Positions 1 to 6,523 are shown, numbered from the stretch's first letter. The stretch is 6,827 bases of DNA from Anaerobacillus sp. (GCA_007120055.1 SKOL01000147.1:1-6827), one strand, 5' to 3'. Numbers and translations: made by a program. The notes: a model not told the origin generated them from the sequence alone.

Positions 1-1454
1 CCTACTTTACCTTCTAGCATCGGTTGATAACCGTCAAATGTATGATTAATAATACCATAACCACGAGTTTGTGTCATAAATTCAGTAGAGTAACCAATTA
101 GGCCACGAGCTGGGACCAAAAATTCAAGTCGAACTTGACCACTACCGTTATTAACCATGTTTAGCATTTCACCTTTACGCTCTCCTACTGACTCCATAAT
201 GGCTCCAGTATATTCTTCTGGAACGTCGATAATCACTCTTTCCACAGGCTCCGAACGAACTCCGTCCACTTCTTTAACAATAACTTCCGGTTTTGATACT
301 TGTAATTCATAACCTTCTCGTCTCATGTTTTCAATTAAAATGGATAAATGTAGCTCACCACGACCTGAAACAATCCAAGCTTCTGGTGAATCTGTATTAT
401 CTACACGTAAACTAACGTCTGTTTCAAGCTGTGCTCTAAGGCGTTCTTCGATTTTTCTACTCGTAACGTATTTCCCTTCGCGACCGGCAAATGGGCTATT
501 GTTAACCGAAAACGTCATTTGTAACGTAGGCTCATCAATTCGTAAAATCGGTAAAGCTTCTTGGTGGTCAAGTGGGCAAACTGTTTCACCTACATTGATT
601 TCTTCCATCCCTGAGATGGCAATAATGTCTCCTGCGATCGCTTCTTCAATTTCGATTCGCTTTAATCCAATAAAACCGAACAATTTCGTCACACGGAACT
701 GCTTCACTGATCCGTCTAATTTCATTAAAGCAACTGGTTGCCCAACCTTAATGCTACCACGGAATACTCGACCAACACCAATTCTTCCAAGATAATCATT
801 ATAATCTAACATCGTAACTTGAAATTGTAGCGGTTCCTCGCGATTGTCAACCGGAGTTGGAATATGATCAATAATAGCAGAAAATAAGTCATTCATATTT
901 TCATTTTGATTTTCAGGCTCAGGGTCAACACTTGCGGTACCGTTAATTGCAGACGCATAAACAACTGGAAAATCTAATTGCTCTTCATCAGCATCTAAGT
1001 CAATTAATAAATCTACCACTTCATCAACTACTGCTGCAGGTCTAGCTGCGGGCTTGTCTATTTTATTTACGACAACAATCGGTGTTAATTTTTGTTCTAA
1101 CGCTTTCTTTAATACGAAACGAGTTTGTGGCATACAACCTTCGTAAGAATCTACGACAAGTAGAACCCCATCAACCATCTTCATAATACGTTCAACTTCT
1201 CCACCGAAATCGGCATGCCCTGGAGTATCTAAAATATTAATACGTGTATCTTCATATTGAATAGCGGTATTTTTCGCTAAAATGGTAATTCCTCTTTCTT
1301 TTTCTAACGCATTTGAGTCCATCGCTCGCTCTTCTACTTGTTCATTTGTACGAAATGTTCCTGATTGATGTAACAACTGATCAACTAACGTTGTTTTACC
1401 ATGGTCAACGTGAGCGATGATCGCAATGTTACGAATATCTTTTCGATGTTTCAT
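1..1454 (-). CDS. typA: TypA/BipA ribosome-associated GTPase, partial (C-terminus beyond the window)
   Basis: Translation GTPase of the EF-G/LepA superfamily. It binds the ribosome and is tied to 50S assembly and growth under cold or other stress. The GTP-binding motifs are all present: G1 AHVDHGKTT at residues 14-22, the switch I motif RGITI at 54-58, G3 DTPGHADF at 76-83, and G4 NKID at 130-133. The EF-Tu-like beta-barrel domain and the EF-G-like domains follow. About 484 codons are in the window; the family is usually about 610 residues, so roughly the last 130 (the TypA-specific C-terminal domain) lie past the left edge. The ATG at 1454 is preceded by AAGGAG at a slightly long spacing. 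The reading frame is open throughout with no sign of decay. It is divergent from ylaF, as expected for the Bacillus ylaF-ylaG (typA) pairing as I recall it. The family call is secure. Confidence 0.97.
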   Translation of the reverse strand, partial: MKHRKDIRNIAIIAHVDHGKTTLVDQLLHQSGTFRTNEQVEERAMDSNALEKERGITILAKNTAIQYEDTRINILDTPGHADFGGEVERIMKMVDGVLLVVDSYEGCMPQTRFVLKKALEQKLTPIVVVNKIDKPAARPAAVVDEVVDLLIDLDADEEQLDFPVVYASAINGTASVDPEPENQNENMNDLFSAIIDHIPTPVDNREEPLQFQVTMLDYNDYLGRIGVGRVFRGSIKVGQPVALMKLDGSVKQFRVTKLFGFIGLKRIEIEEAIAGDIIAISGMEEINVGETVCPLDHQEALPILRIDEPTLQMTFSVNNSPFAGREGKYVTSRKIEERLRAQLETDVSLRVDNTDSPEAWIVSGRGELHLSILIENMRREGYELQVSKPEVIVKEVDGVRSEPVERVIIDVPEEYTGAIMESVGERKGEMLNMVNNGSGQVRLEFLVPARGLIGYSTEFMTQTRGYGIINHTFDGYQPMLEGKV

Positions 1455-1512
1455 CTATTATGTCTCTCCTTAAAATTGTAATATTTTTTCACTTTTTACC
1501 CACAACTGTTCT

Positions 1513-1543
1513 ATTATAGCACAACTTTTTCAATCGAATACAA
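1513..1543 (-). promoter_or_regulatory. Probable sigma-A promoter of typA
   Basis: On the minus strand a perfect TATAAT (1518-1513) is preceded by TGC, which makes an extended -10 (TGnTATAAT). The best -35 candidate is TTGTAT (1543-1538) with a long 19-base spacer, so the promoter probably relies on the extended -10. It lies about 60 bases upstream of the typA start codon. This is motif inference only. Confidence 0.6.
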
Positions 1544-1638
1544 TTTTATATTTTTCCTCATTTTTAAGTTTAATTTCAAGTTATTTCACTTTTCTAACGA
1601 GCAAAATACTTGTACACTAATAAGTAGGAGGGATTAAC

Positions 1639-1824
1639 TTGAAAAAAGAACAAATAATCTTCTTATTATGTGCAATATTTACAACGTTCTCCATCATTGG
1701 TATTGGCATTTCAATTGCATTAGAAAGTTTGCTTATCTTTAGCTTATCCATTTTACTAGCAACCATTTGTTGTGGAGTAGGCTTTACTTTAAGGAAAAAA
1801 TTAGCAGCATCTACAAATGGGTAA
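1639..1824 (+). CDS. ylaF: YlaF-like small membrane protein (DUF5325 family)
   Basis: A 61-residue protein made almost entirely of two hydrophobic helices (about residues 6-27 and 31-50). A lysine-containing N-terminus (MKKEQ) and a basic RKK at 52-54 follow the usual topology signals of a small integral membrane protein. Translation starts at a TTG, chosen because a strong AGGAGGG (1626-1632) sits 6 bases upstream. Its function is unknown. It is assigned to YlaF/DUF5325 from size, two-helix character and position directly divergent from typA, the neighbour it has in Bacillus as I recall. No clear sigma-A promoter is visible upstream; TACACT at 1613-1618 is a weak -10 candidate. The 125-bp inverted repeat that follows may end its transcript. 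Confidence 0.8.
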   Translation: MKKEQIIFLLCAIFTTFSIIGIGISIALESLLIFSLSILLATICCGVGFTLRKKLAASTNG

Positions 1825-1838
1825 ATAACAGGTAAACC

Positions 1839-1963
1839 AAAAGAGGCTGTCACATGAGTGTCTAACACCGTGTAGAACTCACTAAATATAGACGTTCAAA
1901 TTAATTATCCGACTATATTTGGTGCCTAACGGTGTCTGGCACTTTCTTTTTGGACAGCCCTTT
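1839..1963. repeat. 125-bp imperfect long inverted repeat between convergent genes
   Basis: The two arms are imperfect reverse complements along their whole length. Outer stem: AGAGGCTGTC (1842-1851) against GGACAGCCCTTT (1952-1963). Middle: ACACCGT (1865-1871) against ACGGTGT (1929-1935). Inner: AAATATAG (1884-1891) against CTATATTT (1913-1920), closing a loop of about 21 bases. The right arm also contains its own hairpin GTGCC (1922-1926)/GGCAC (1938-1942). It lies between the 3' ends of ylaF and the small minus-strand gene, so a transcript from either side would fold into a long hairpin and could terminate there. The AGAGGCTGTC and GTGTCTGGCAC motifs resemble a dispersed intergenic repeat I have the impression of seeing in bacilli. 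That impression is unverified. Confidence 0.75.
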
Positions 1964-2017
1964 ATTATTAATTCCTTCTTTAATGTTTCTGCTTTTTGCA
2001 CTTTGACGTAAATACCC

Positions 2018-2218
2018 TTACTTTTTGATTCTTTTTAAGAGCGTATTTAACTCCTGACGAAATCTCTCTAATCTTTTTTTGCACTCATTTATTTTGTTCA
2101 AATCTTCTACAACCATTGCATCGTGTAGTGTTGCCAGCTCATAATCAATTTCCAACCGCAAAACAGCGATCCTTGTTTCACAATCAGCCTTTTTAACTGA
2201 TTGAACAACTTGTTTCAT
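2018..2218 (-). CDS. Small coiled-coil protein of unknown function, probable YkzI homologue
   Basis: A 66-residue, highly charged, helix-favouring protein. Residues 16-65 form one long amphipathic stretch (RIAVLRLEIDYELATL, then DLNKINECKKRLERFRQEL) with leucine/isoleucine spacing suited to a short coiled coil. There is no signal peptide or membrane segment. C13 and C46 are the only cysteines. The ATG at 2218 follows AAAGGGGTG at an acceptable distance. Its place next to yktB matches ykzI in B. subtilis as I recall the gene order. The symbol is left empty because I identify it by context rather than by a motif. Coding character is good despite the small size: the RBS, charge pattern and placement between repeat elements agree. 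It has no simple terminator of its own; the 1839-1963 repeat lies downstream. Confidence 0.75.
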   Translation of the reverse strand: MKQVVQSVKKADCETRIAVLRLEIDYELATLHDAMVVEDLNKINECKKRLERFRQELNTLLKRIKK

Positions 2219-2249
2219 GGAAACCTACACCCCTTTATATTAATTTTTT

Positions 2250-2275
2250 AATAATGAATTTCATAATTCATTATT
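2250..2275. repeat. Perfect 11-bp inverted repeat upstream of the ykzI-like gene
   Basis: AATAATGAATT (2250-2260) and AATTCATTATT (2265-2275) are exact reverse complements around the 4-base centre TCAT. The repeat ends 31 bases from the start codon of the minus-strand small gene, where an operator or a leader hairpin would sit. No U-rich tail supports termination. It overlaps the left arm of the larger nested palindrome at 2255-2366. Confidence 0.7.
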
Positions 2276-2366
2276 CTCTTCACTAAGATCAATATATAGT
2301 TCGTCAAAACCATTCGCAAACTATATATTGCTTGATGTGGCTCATTTTTAGTGATTATGAAATTCA
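2255..2366. repeat. Nested three-block palindrome in the ykzI-yktB divergent region
   Basis: Three blocks on the left recur as reverse complements in mirror order on the right. TGAATTTCATAAT (2255-2267) pairs with 2354-2366. TCACTAA (2280-2286) pairs with 2348-2354. CAATATATAGTT (2290-2301) pairs with 2319-2330, all exact. The inner 12-bp stem closes a 17-base loop. Spacing between blocks differs on the two sides, so the structure would be a hairpin with internal loops. It could be a degenerate miniature mobile element, a set of paired operators, or a structured leader. A similar half-element lies at 4719-4753. Confidence 0.7.
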
Positions 2367-2785
2367 CTCATATAAATTACCTTTCGAAAATAGTTATATA
2401 AACCTTAAAAAAACATTGTTTACGGAATTTTCTGATCGGGTAACTATATTATATTATATGCTTATACTTACCAGAATGTTTCTCACTAGCGTTATGAGAG
2501 CGACCCCGTTCATCAATGTTCACAAACAATACTAACCTTTCACATCAAGGAGAATAACTTTGTTCCAAAAAGGATTTTATTTACATTTTACCACCGTTAC
2601 TTCATTGTTAAACTAGGTATAAACCCATTTCCTTATTGGCCAAGCTAATTTTTAGTGAATAAAATTCTTTTATGATAAACTATTTACAGTAATAATTTAA
2701 AATTCACAATTATTTAAGCTTAGATTCAAAGCAATACCCACAATAATTTTTAATTGTAAATTGTACATTGAAAGGGATTGATTTA

Positions 2786-3412
2786 ATGTTTACCGGCTTT
2801 ACAGAAAAAGACTTTGAAACATTTTCAATTGATGGCCTAGATGATCGCATGACTGCGATACAGGAAAGAATTCAACCGAAGTTTAAAGAAATAGGCGAAG
2901 TTCTCTGTGATGACATCGCTACTATTAGTGGTAATGAAATGTTTTTACATATAGCAAAACACGCTAGAAGGACCGTTAATCCACCGAACGATACTTGGAT
3001 GGCTATTTGTCATAATAAACGTGGCTATAAAAAGCACCCTCACTTTCAAATTGGACTTTTCGACGATCACGTATTTATCTGGTTTGCTCTTATTTATGAA
3101 GTTCCAAACAAGAAACAAATTGCTGAAACCTTTTTAGATCATATCGATTCTATTTACGAAACGATTCCGAAAGATTTTGTCATTTCTCTCGACCATATGA
3201 AAAAAGAGGCTACTTCACTTAGTGATATTGATAAAAATGATTTTGAAAACAAGTTAACTCGTTTTCGTGATGTTAAAAAAGTAGAATTTCTAGTTGGGCG
3301 ACACATCCTTGCGAACGATCCTATCTTAAAAGACGGCGATCAATTTTTGAATATCGCTAAAAATACGATGAAAACTTTAATGCCACTATACAAAAAATCA
3401 AGCTCAGTTTAA
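2786..3412 (+). CDS. yktB: YktB, UPF0637/DUF1054 family protein
   Basis: A 208-residue soluble protein matching the YktB family (UPF0637, about 210 residues, found in bacilli and relatives). The family has a solved structure but, to my knowledge, no assigned biochemical role. Recognisable conserved stretches are FTEKDFETFSIDGLDDRM (5-22), the highly conserved HIAKHARRTVNPPNDTW (55-71), HNKRGYKKHPHFQIGLF (76-92) and GRHILANDPILKDG (171-184). I start it at the ATG at 2786 because AAAGGGATTG (2771-2780) is well placed for it and the protein then begins like the family. An in-frame TTG at 2768 would add six residues but has no RBS. It is convergent with yktA and overlaps it by 4 bases. The last few codons are encoded inside the shared terminator stem. 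Confidence 0.95.
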   Translation: MFTGFTEKDFETFSIDGLDDRMTAIQERIQPKFKEIGEVLCDDIATISGNEMFLHIAKHARRTVNPPNDTWMAICHNKRGYKKHPHFQIGLFDDHVFIWFALIYEVPNKKQIAETFLDHIDSIYETIPKDFVISLDHMKKEATSLSDIDKNDFENKLTRFRDVKKVEFLVGRHILANDPILKDGDQFLNIAKNTMKTLMPLYKKSSSV

Positions 3413-3431
3413 TAGCTGAGCTTGATTTTTT
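3392..3431. terminator. Bidirectional Rho-independent terminator shared by yktB and yktA
   Basis: A perfect 16-bp inverted repeat: AAAAAATCAAGCTCAG (3392-3407) and CTGAGCTTGATTTTTT (3416-3431), with the 8-base loop TTTAATAG (3408-3415). The G/C-containing part of the stem is followed by T runs on both strands, so it should stop transcripts arriving from either side. Unusually, the hairpin is not downstream of the genes: its arms encode the last residues of both, and both stop codons lie in the loop. Confidence 0.92.
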
Positions 3432-3690
3432 TAGTGGCTGGCATTTCCTTGTTTAAAGCTTCTTTTACTACATGGTAACAGCTGTAATTCGATTCTTTAT
3501 CAAACTGCTTAAATAATTGTTTTTCCTCACTTTTAGAGGGAACAATTTTTTTGAAGCGTTTGTACAAAGTTAACATTTCATTTTTTTCAATTCCAGTCTC
3601 ATAAGCTTTTTCAATTCCTTCAAAAAATTGAACAACGTCTATTACTTCTTCTTTTGTCCAATCGAGGGAAATAGGAATGTTTATATTCAT
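3409..3690 (-). CDS. yktA: YktA, UPF0223 family protein
   Basis: A 93-residue acidic-basic helical protein of the UPF0223 family (usually about 90 residues; biochemical role unknown). Diagnostic stretches are ISLDWTKEEVIDVVQFFEGIEKAYETGI (7-34), RFKKIVPSKSEEKQLF (45-60) and the Y-C-Y-H-V-V-K region at 69-76. The ATG at 3690 follows AAGGAGATTTAAAAC, a strong RBS. The gene begins 39 bases after the stop codon of the upstream monooxygenase gene on the same strand, with no terminator between them, so the two are probably co-transcribed. Its C-terminal KKIKLSY is encoded within the shared terminator, and its stop overlaps that of yktB. Confidence 0.94.
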   Translation of the reverse strand: MNINIPISLDWTKEEVIDVVQFFEGIEKAYETGIEKNEMLTLYKRFKKIVPSKSEEKQLFKQFDKESNYSCYHVVKEALNKEMPATKKIKLSY

Positions 3691-3729
3691 GTTTTAAATC
3701 TCCTTGTAGTGTTTCTATTGTGTTATTCC

Positions 3730-4692
3730 TTAAATTTGCAAGTTCTTCAACTTATTTTGAACTTGATCGGCCTGATCAACCATCGTTTCAAAAAGCTCAG
3801 CAACAGAAGGAACATCATAAATTAAACCGATCACTTGTCCTGCCCAGCCGAATCCCTCTTCTTCAATTCCTTCATATATAAACTTTTTATTAGCTTCTCC
3901 ACTAATATAATTTTTTAATGCATCATAGTCTGCCCCTTTTTCTTCAAGGGAGAGAATTTGATCTGTCCAACTATTTTTAAGAACACGTGCAGGAGCCCCT
4001 AGGTTACGTTTAATAACAACGGTATCATTTTCTGTCATTTCTACAATTTTCTGTTTGTACGATTCATGGGCATGTACACATTCTTTCGTAGCTACAAAAC
4101 GAGTCCCCATCTCAATTCCTTCTGCCCCTAGTGCTAGCGCTGCCATTAAACCTCTTCCATCTCCAATACCTCCTGAAGCTATTACAGGTATTGAAACTGC
4201 ATCAACGACTTGGGGAATTAATACGAGTGTACTCGTATCATTCCGTCCAAGATGCCCTCCACCTTCTTGTCCGACGACCATTATCGCATCAGCACCTAGT
4301 TGTTCCGCCTTAACAGCTTGCCTCTTCGCAGCAACGAGGACAATTTTTTTCACGTCTACACCTTCTAATTGTTCAAAAATTGGTGCAGGATTTCCCCCTG
4401 TTATTGTCACAACTGGAACTTCCTCTTCGACCGCCACTCGAACCATATGTTCAAAAGGTCTCCCATGCTGACCAATAGCAAAGTTTACACCAAAAGGTTT
4501 ATCAGTTTTTTGTTTTACTTTTTGAATTTCTTCTCTTAATTGTTCTGGAGATGAAAGTGACATCGCTGTAATTTGACCTAACCCACCAGCATTAGAAACC
4601 GCTGCAGCTAACTCCGAATAAGCTAAATAGGCAAGTCCTCCTTGAATAATCGGATATTTAATTTTTAAAAGTTCACTTACTTTAGTATTCAT
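3730..4692 (-). CDS. FMN-dependent nitronate monooxygenase / FabK-like enoyl-ACP reductase II family
   Basis: A 320-residue TIM-barrel flavoprotein of the 2-nitropropane dioxygenase/nitronate monooxygenase superfamily, normal length. Family marks: YPIIQGGL near the N-terminus (13-20), a glycine-rich AGGLGQIT (35-42), GQEGGGHLG (141-149) with H147 at the position of the family's active-site histidine, the phosphate-binding SGGIGDGRG (173-181), MGTRF (195-199), and the C-terminal WAGQVIGLI segment (283-291). Such enzymes oxidise alkyl nitronates or, in the FabK branch, reduce enoyl-ACP in fatty acid synthesis. Sequence alone does not settle which, so no symbol is given. The ATG at 4692 has GGGGGAG upstream. 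It heads a probable two-gene unit with yktA. Its upstream region carries a half copy of the intergenic palindrome seen near 2255. Confidence 0.9.
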   Translation of the reverse strand: MNTKVSELLKIKYPIIQGGLAYLAYSELAAAVSNAGGLGQITAMSLSSPEQLREEIQKVKQKTDKPFGVNFAIGQHGRPFEHMVRVAVEEEVPVVTITGGNPAPIFEQLEGVDVKKIVLVAAKRQAVKAEQLGADAIMVVGQEGGGHLGRNDTSTLVLIPQVVDAVSIPVIASGGIGDGRGLMAALALGAEGIEMGTRFVATKECVHAHESYKQKIVEMTENDTVVIKRNLGAPARVLKNSWTDQILSLEEKGADYDALKNYISGEANKKFIYEGIEEEGFGWAGQVIGLIYDVPSVAELFETMVDQADQVQNKLKNLQI

Positions 4693-4718
4693 CTAAATCT
4701 CCCCCGTTTGTAATATAT

Positions 4719-4753
4719 TGAATTTCATAATATATTTGCATTAAGATCTATAT
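4719..4753. repeat. Half copy of the 2255-2295 element upstream of the monooxygenase gene
   Basis: TGAATTTCATAAT (4719-4731) is identical to 2255-2267, and TAAGATCTATAT (4742-4753) matches 2284-2295 (TAAGATCAATAT) at 11 of 12 bases. Order and orientation are the same in both places; the gap between blocks is 10 bases here and 16 there. Both copies sit just upstream of a minus-strand start codon. AATATATT (4712-4719 and 4729-4736) also repeats on either side of the first block. Confidence 0.6.
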
Positions 4754-4859
4754 TAATAAAATAAATTACTTTTCTTTGTAAATATTTTCGATACTATTGA
4801 AGAAAACTCCTCTTAAACGCGCTTTATTGTTTTTTTAACTATCAATTTTTTTTTGAATT

Positions 4860-4868
4860 TGATATACT
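4860..4868 (+). promoter_or_regulatory. Probable extended -10 promoter of speA
   Basis: TGATATACT (4860-4868) is an extended -10 of the TGnTATACT type, about 55 bases before the speA start. No good -35 hexamer lies at 16-18 bases upstream; that area is a long T-rich run, which may act as an upstream curved element. Motif inference only. Confidence 0.5.
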
Positions 4869-4923
4869 CATTTTTGTTTTATGCAAATCATACTTATTTT
4901 AATTTAGAGGTGAAATGGCAATT

Positions 4924-6402
4924 ATGTCTCAAAAAAATACCCCATTATTTACTGGGCTACTTGAACACGTTAAAAGAAATCCCGTTCAATTTCATATACC
5001 TGGACATAAAAAAGGAACTGGTATGGACCCAGAATTTCGTAACTTTATAGGTGATAATGCTCTATCTATTGACTTAATAAATATTGGTCCTTTAGACGAT
5101 CTGCATCACCCTCATGGCATGATAAAGGAAGCACAACAATTAGCTGCTAAAGCTTTCGGAGCTGATCATACTTTTTTCTCTGTACAAGGTACTAGTGGAG
5201 CGATCATGACGATGATCATGAGTGTTTGTGGGCCGGGAGATAAGATCATTGTCCCTAGAAATGTTCACAAATCGATTATGTCAGCGATTATTTTTTCAGG
5301 GGCAACTCCTATTTTTATTCATCCAGTTATTGATCCTACTTTAGGGATTTCACACGGAATAACAATAGAAGCAGTAGAAAGCGCTTTGACGGCACACCCC
5401 GATGCTAAAGGGGTACTTGTCATTAACCCGACATATTTTGGTATCTCTGCCAATTTAAAAAAGATTGTTGAGGTCGTCCATAGTTACGGAATTCCAGTGC
5501 TTGTTGACGAAGCACACGGTGTCCATATTCATTTTCATGATGATCTCCCACTCTCCGCTATGCAAGCAGGTGCTGATATGGCCGCTACAAGTGTTCATAA
5601 ACTAGGTGGGTCAATGACGCAAAGTTCCGTTTTAAACATAAAAGGCAACTTAGTTTCGCCAAAGCGAGTTCAATCCATCATTAGTATGTTAACAACTACA
5701 TCTACTTCATATTTGCTATTAGCATCTTTAGATGTTGCCAGAAAACAGTTAGCAACGAAAGGGTACGACCTTATAAGCAAGACGTTACATTTAGCAAATG
5801 AAACAAGAGATGAAATTAACCAAATTAATGGTTTTCATTGTGTGGGTCCTGAAATCTTAGGAACAAAAGCAACTTACGACTTTGATCCTACTAAGGTGAT
5901 TATCTCTGTTAAAGAGTTGGGGATTACAGGTTACGATGTGGAGGTTTGGTTACGTGAGAATTATAACATCGAGGTAGAGCTATCAGATTTATATAATATT
6001 CTTTGTATTATTTCAATCGGAGATACAAAAGAAACGATTGATATTCTTATTACTGCATTGAAGGAACTATCTCAAAAATACATGTCGAAAATTAAATCTC
6101 AACACACAAAACCAATTCGTGTACATGTTCCCGACCTTCCAACATTAGCTCTCTCACCGAGAGATGCCTTTTATTCTGAAACTGAGGTCATCCCATTTAA
6201 GGAGTCTGTTGGACGTATTATCGCTGAATTTGTCATGGTGTACCCTCCTGGAATCCCAATTTTTATACCTGGAGAAATCATTACTGAAGAAAATATTGAT
6301 TATATTCAAGAAAATATCGATGTCGGCCTACCTGTCCAAGGCCCTGAAGACGAATCATTCAATAATATTCGTGTCATTAAAGAGCATAAGCCATTCATCT
6401 AA
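4924..6402 (+). CDS. speA: Arginine decarboxylase SpeA (PLP-dependent, Orn/Lys/Arg decarboxylase family)
   Basis: Cytoplasmic fold-type I PLP enzyme that decarboxylates arginine to agmatine, the first step of the agmatine route to putrescine and spermidine. The protein is 492 residues, the usual length of the Bacillus enzyme (about 490). Visible marks: the conserved QFHIPGHKKG near residues 22-31, SVQGTSGAIM (86-95) for cofactor phosphate binding, VDEAHGVH (194-201) with the aspartate that contacts the pyridine nitrogen, and SVHKLGGSMTQSS (223-235) with K226 as the Schiff-base lysine. The family's C-terminal domain includes IAEFVMVYPPGIPIFIPGE (433-451). An in-frame ATG at 4915 lies only 1-2 bases after the RBS (AGAGGTGA, 4906-4913). 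The ATG at 4924 has a 10-base spacing and gives the MSQ... N-terminus I recall for B. subtilis SpeA, so I prefer it. The gene is convergent with the SR1-like RNA downstream. Confidence 0.95.
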   Translation: MSQKNTPLFTGLLEHVKRNPVQFHIPGHKKGTGMDPEFRNFIGDNALSIDLINIGPLDDLHHPHGMIKEAQQLAAKAFGADHTFFSVQGTSGAIMTMIMSVCGPGDKIIVPRNVHKSIMSAIIFSGATPIFIHPVIDPTLGISHGITIEAVESALTAHPDAKGVLVINPTYFGISANLKKIVEVVHSYGIPVLVDEAHGVHIHFHDDLPLSAMQAGADMAATSVHKLGGSMTQSSVLNIKGNLVSPKRVQSIISMLTTTSTSYLLLASLDVARKQLATKGYDLISKTLHLANETRDEINQINGFHCVGPEILGTKATYDFDPTKVIISVKELGITGYDVEVWLRENYNIEVELSDLYNILCIISIGDTKETIDILITALKELSQKYMSKIKSQHTKPIRVHVPDLPTLALSPRDAFYSETEVIPFKESVGRIIAEFVMVYPPGIPIFIPGEIITEENIDYIQENIDVGLPVQGPEDESFNNIRVIKEHKPFI

Positions 6403-6481
6403 TATGTCATACTAATTATTTATGTAGATAAATTGTACGGCAACTTCAAAAATTATATACTTTCTTATTTATCGAGAAAAA

Positions 6482-6507
6482 AAAGGTAGACAGTTAAGTC
6501 TACCTTT
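6482..6507 (-). terminator. Rho-independent terminator of the SR1-like RNA
   Basis: A perfect 10-bp stem, AAAGGTAGAC (6482-6491) and GTCTACCTTT (6498-6507), with a 6-base loop. On the minus strand the stem runs into eight T residues (6484-6477), a classic terminator 17 bases after the sr1P stop. On the plus strand the following bases are TTTATTAG, a weaker tail, so it may also end the speA transcript (stop 80 bases earlier), but less efficiently. Confidence 0.9.
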
Positions 6508-6523
6508 ATTAGTATATCTTTTT

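Larger units (their letters stand above)
2219..2785. other. 567-base intergenic region without a convincing gene
   Basis: This is the gap between the divergent ykzI-like gene and yktB. The first 150 bases hold the inverted repeats described separately. From 2377 to 2544 the minus strand has one reading frame of 54 sense codons interrupted by a single TAA (2449-2451), including the stretch NIDERGRSHNASEK. It has no start codon with a good RBS and may be a decayed fragment or chance. The rest is AT-rich with short simple repeats (for example around 2446-2459). A plausible extended -10 for yktB (TGATAAACT, 2672-2680) has no good -35. In B. subtilis I recall suhB lying between this neighbourhood and ylaF; no trace of it is visible here. 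Confidence 0.6.

Noticed and set aside
325..795. Long plus-strand frame
   Set aside because: It lies wholly antisense to typA, whose motifs and continuous frame are unambiguous.
1617..1868. 83-codon minus-strand frame
   Set aside because: It is antisense to ylaF, which has a strong RBS and a clear two-helix product; the minus frame begins inside the inverted repeat.
2332..2535. 67-codon plus-strand reading frame
   Set aside because: It begins at a TTG with no RBS, overlaps the palindrome, has AT-driven composition (F, Y, I, L) and resembles no family I know.
2560..2616. 18-codon frame starting at TTG after AAGGAG in the yktB upstream region
   Set aside because: The RBS-like spacing is good, but the frame is tiny, AT-driven and has no recognisable peptide features; chance is more likely.
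2768..2785. Upstream TTG start for yktB adding six residues
   Set aside because: The purine-rich RBS lies inside this extension and is correctly spaced for the ATG at 2786; the TTG has no RBS.
4055..4471. 138-codon plus-strand frame
   Set aside because: It is antisense to the FMN-dependent oxygenase gene and has a Ser/Pro/Thr-rich composition typical of shadow frames.
4915..4923. Upstream ATG start for speA adding MAI
   Set aside because: The RBS ends one base before this ATG, too close for initiation, and the recalled family N-terminus begins at the next ATG.
6403..6413. TATGTCATACT, a full match to the recalled CcpN consensus just after the speA stop
   Set aside because: It is about 280 bp from the sr1 promoter, and the consensus is degenerate enough that about one match is expected by chance in a window this size and composition.
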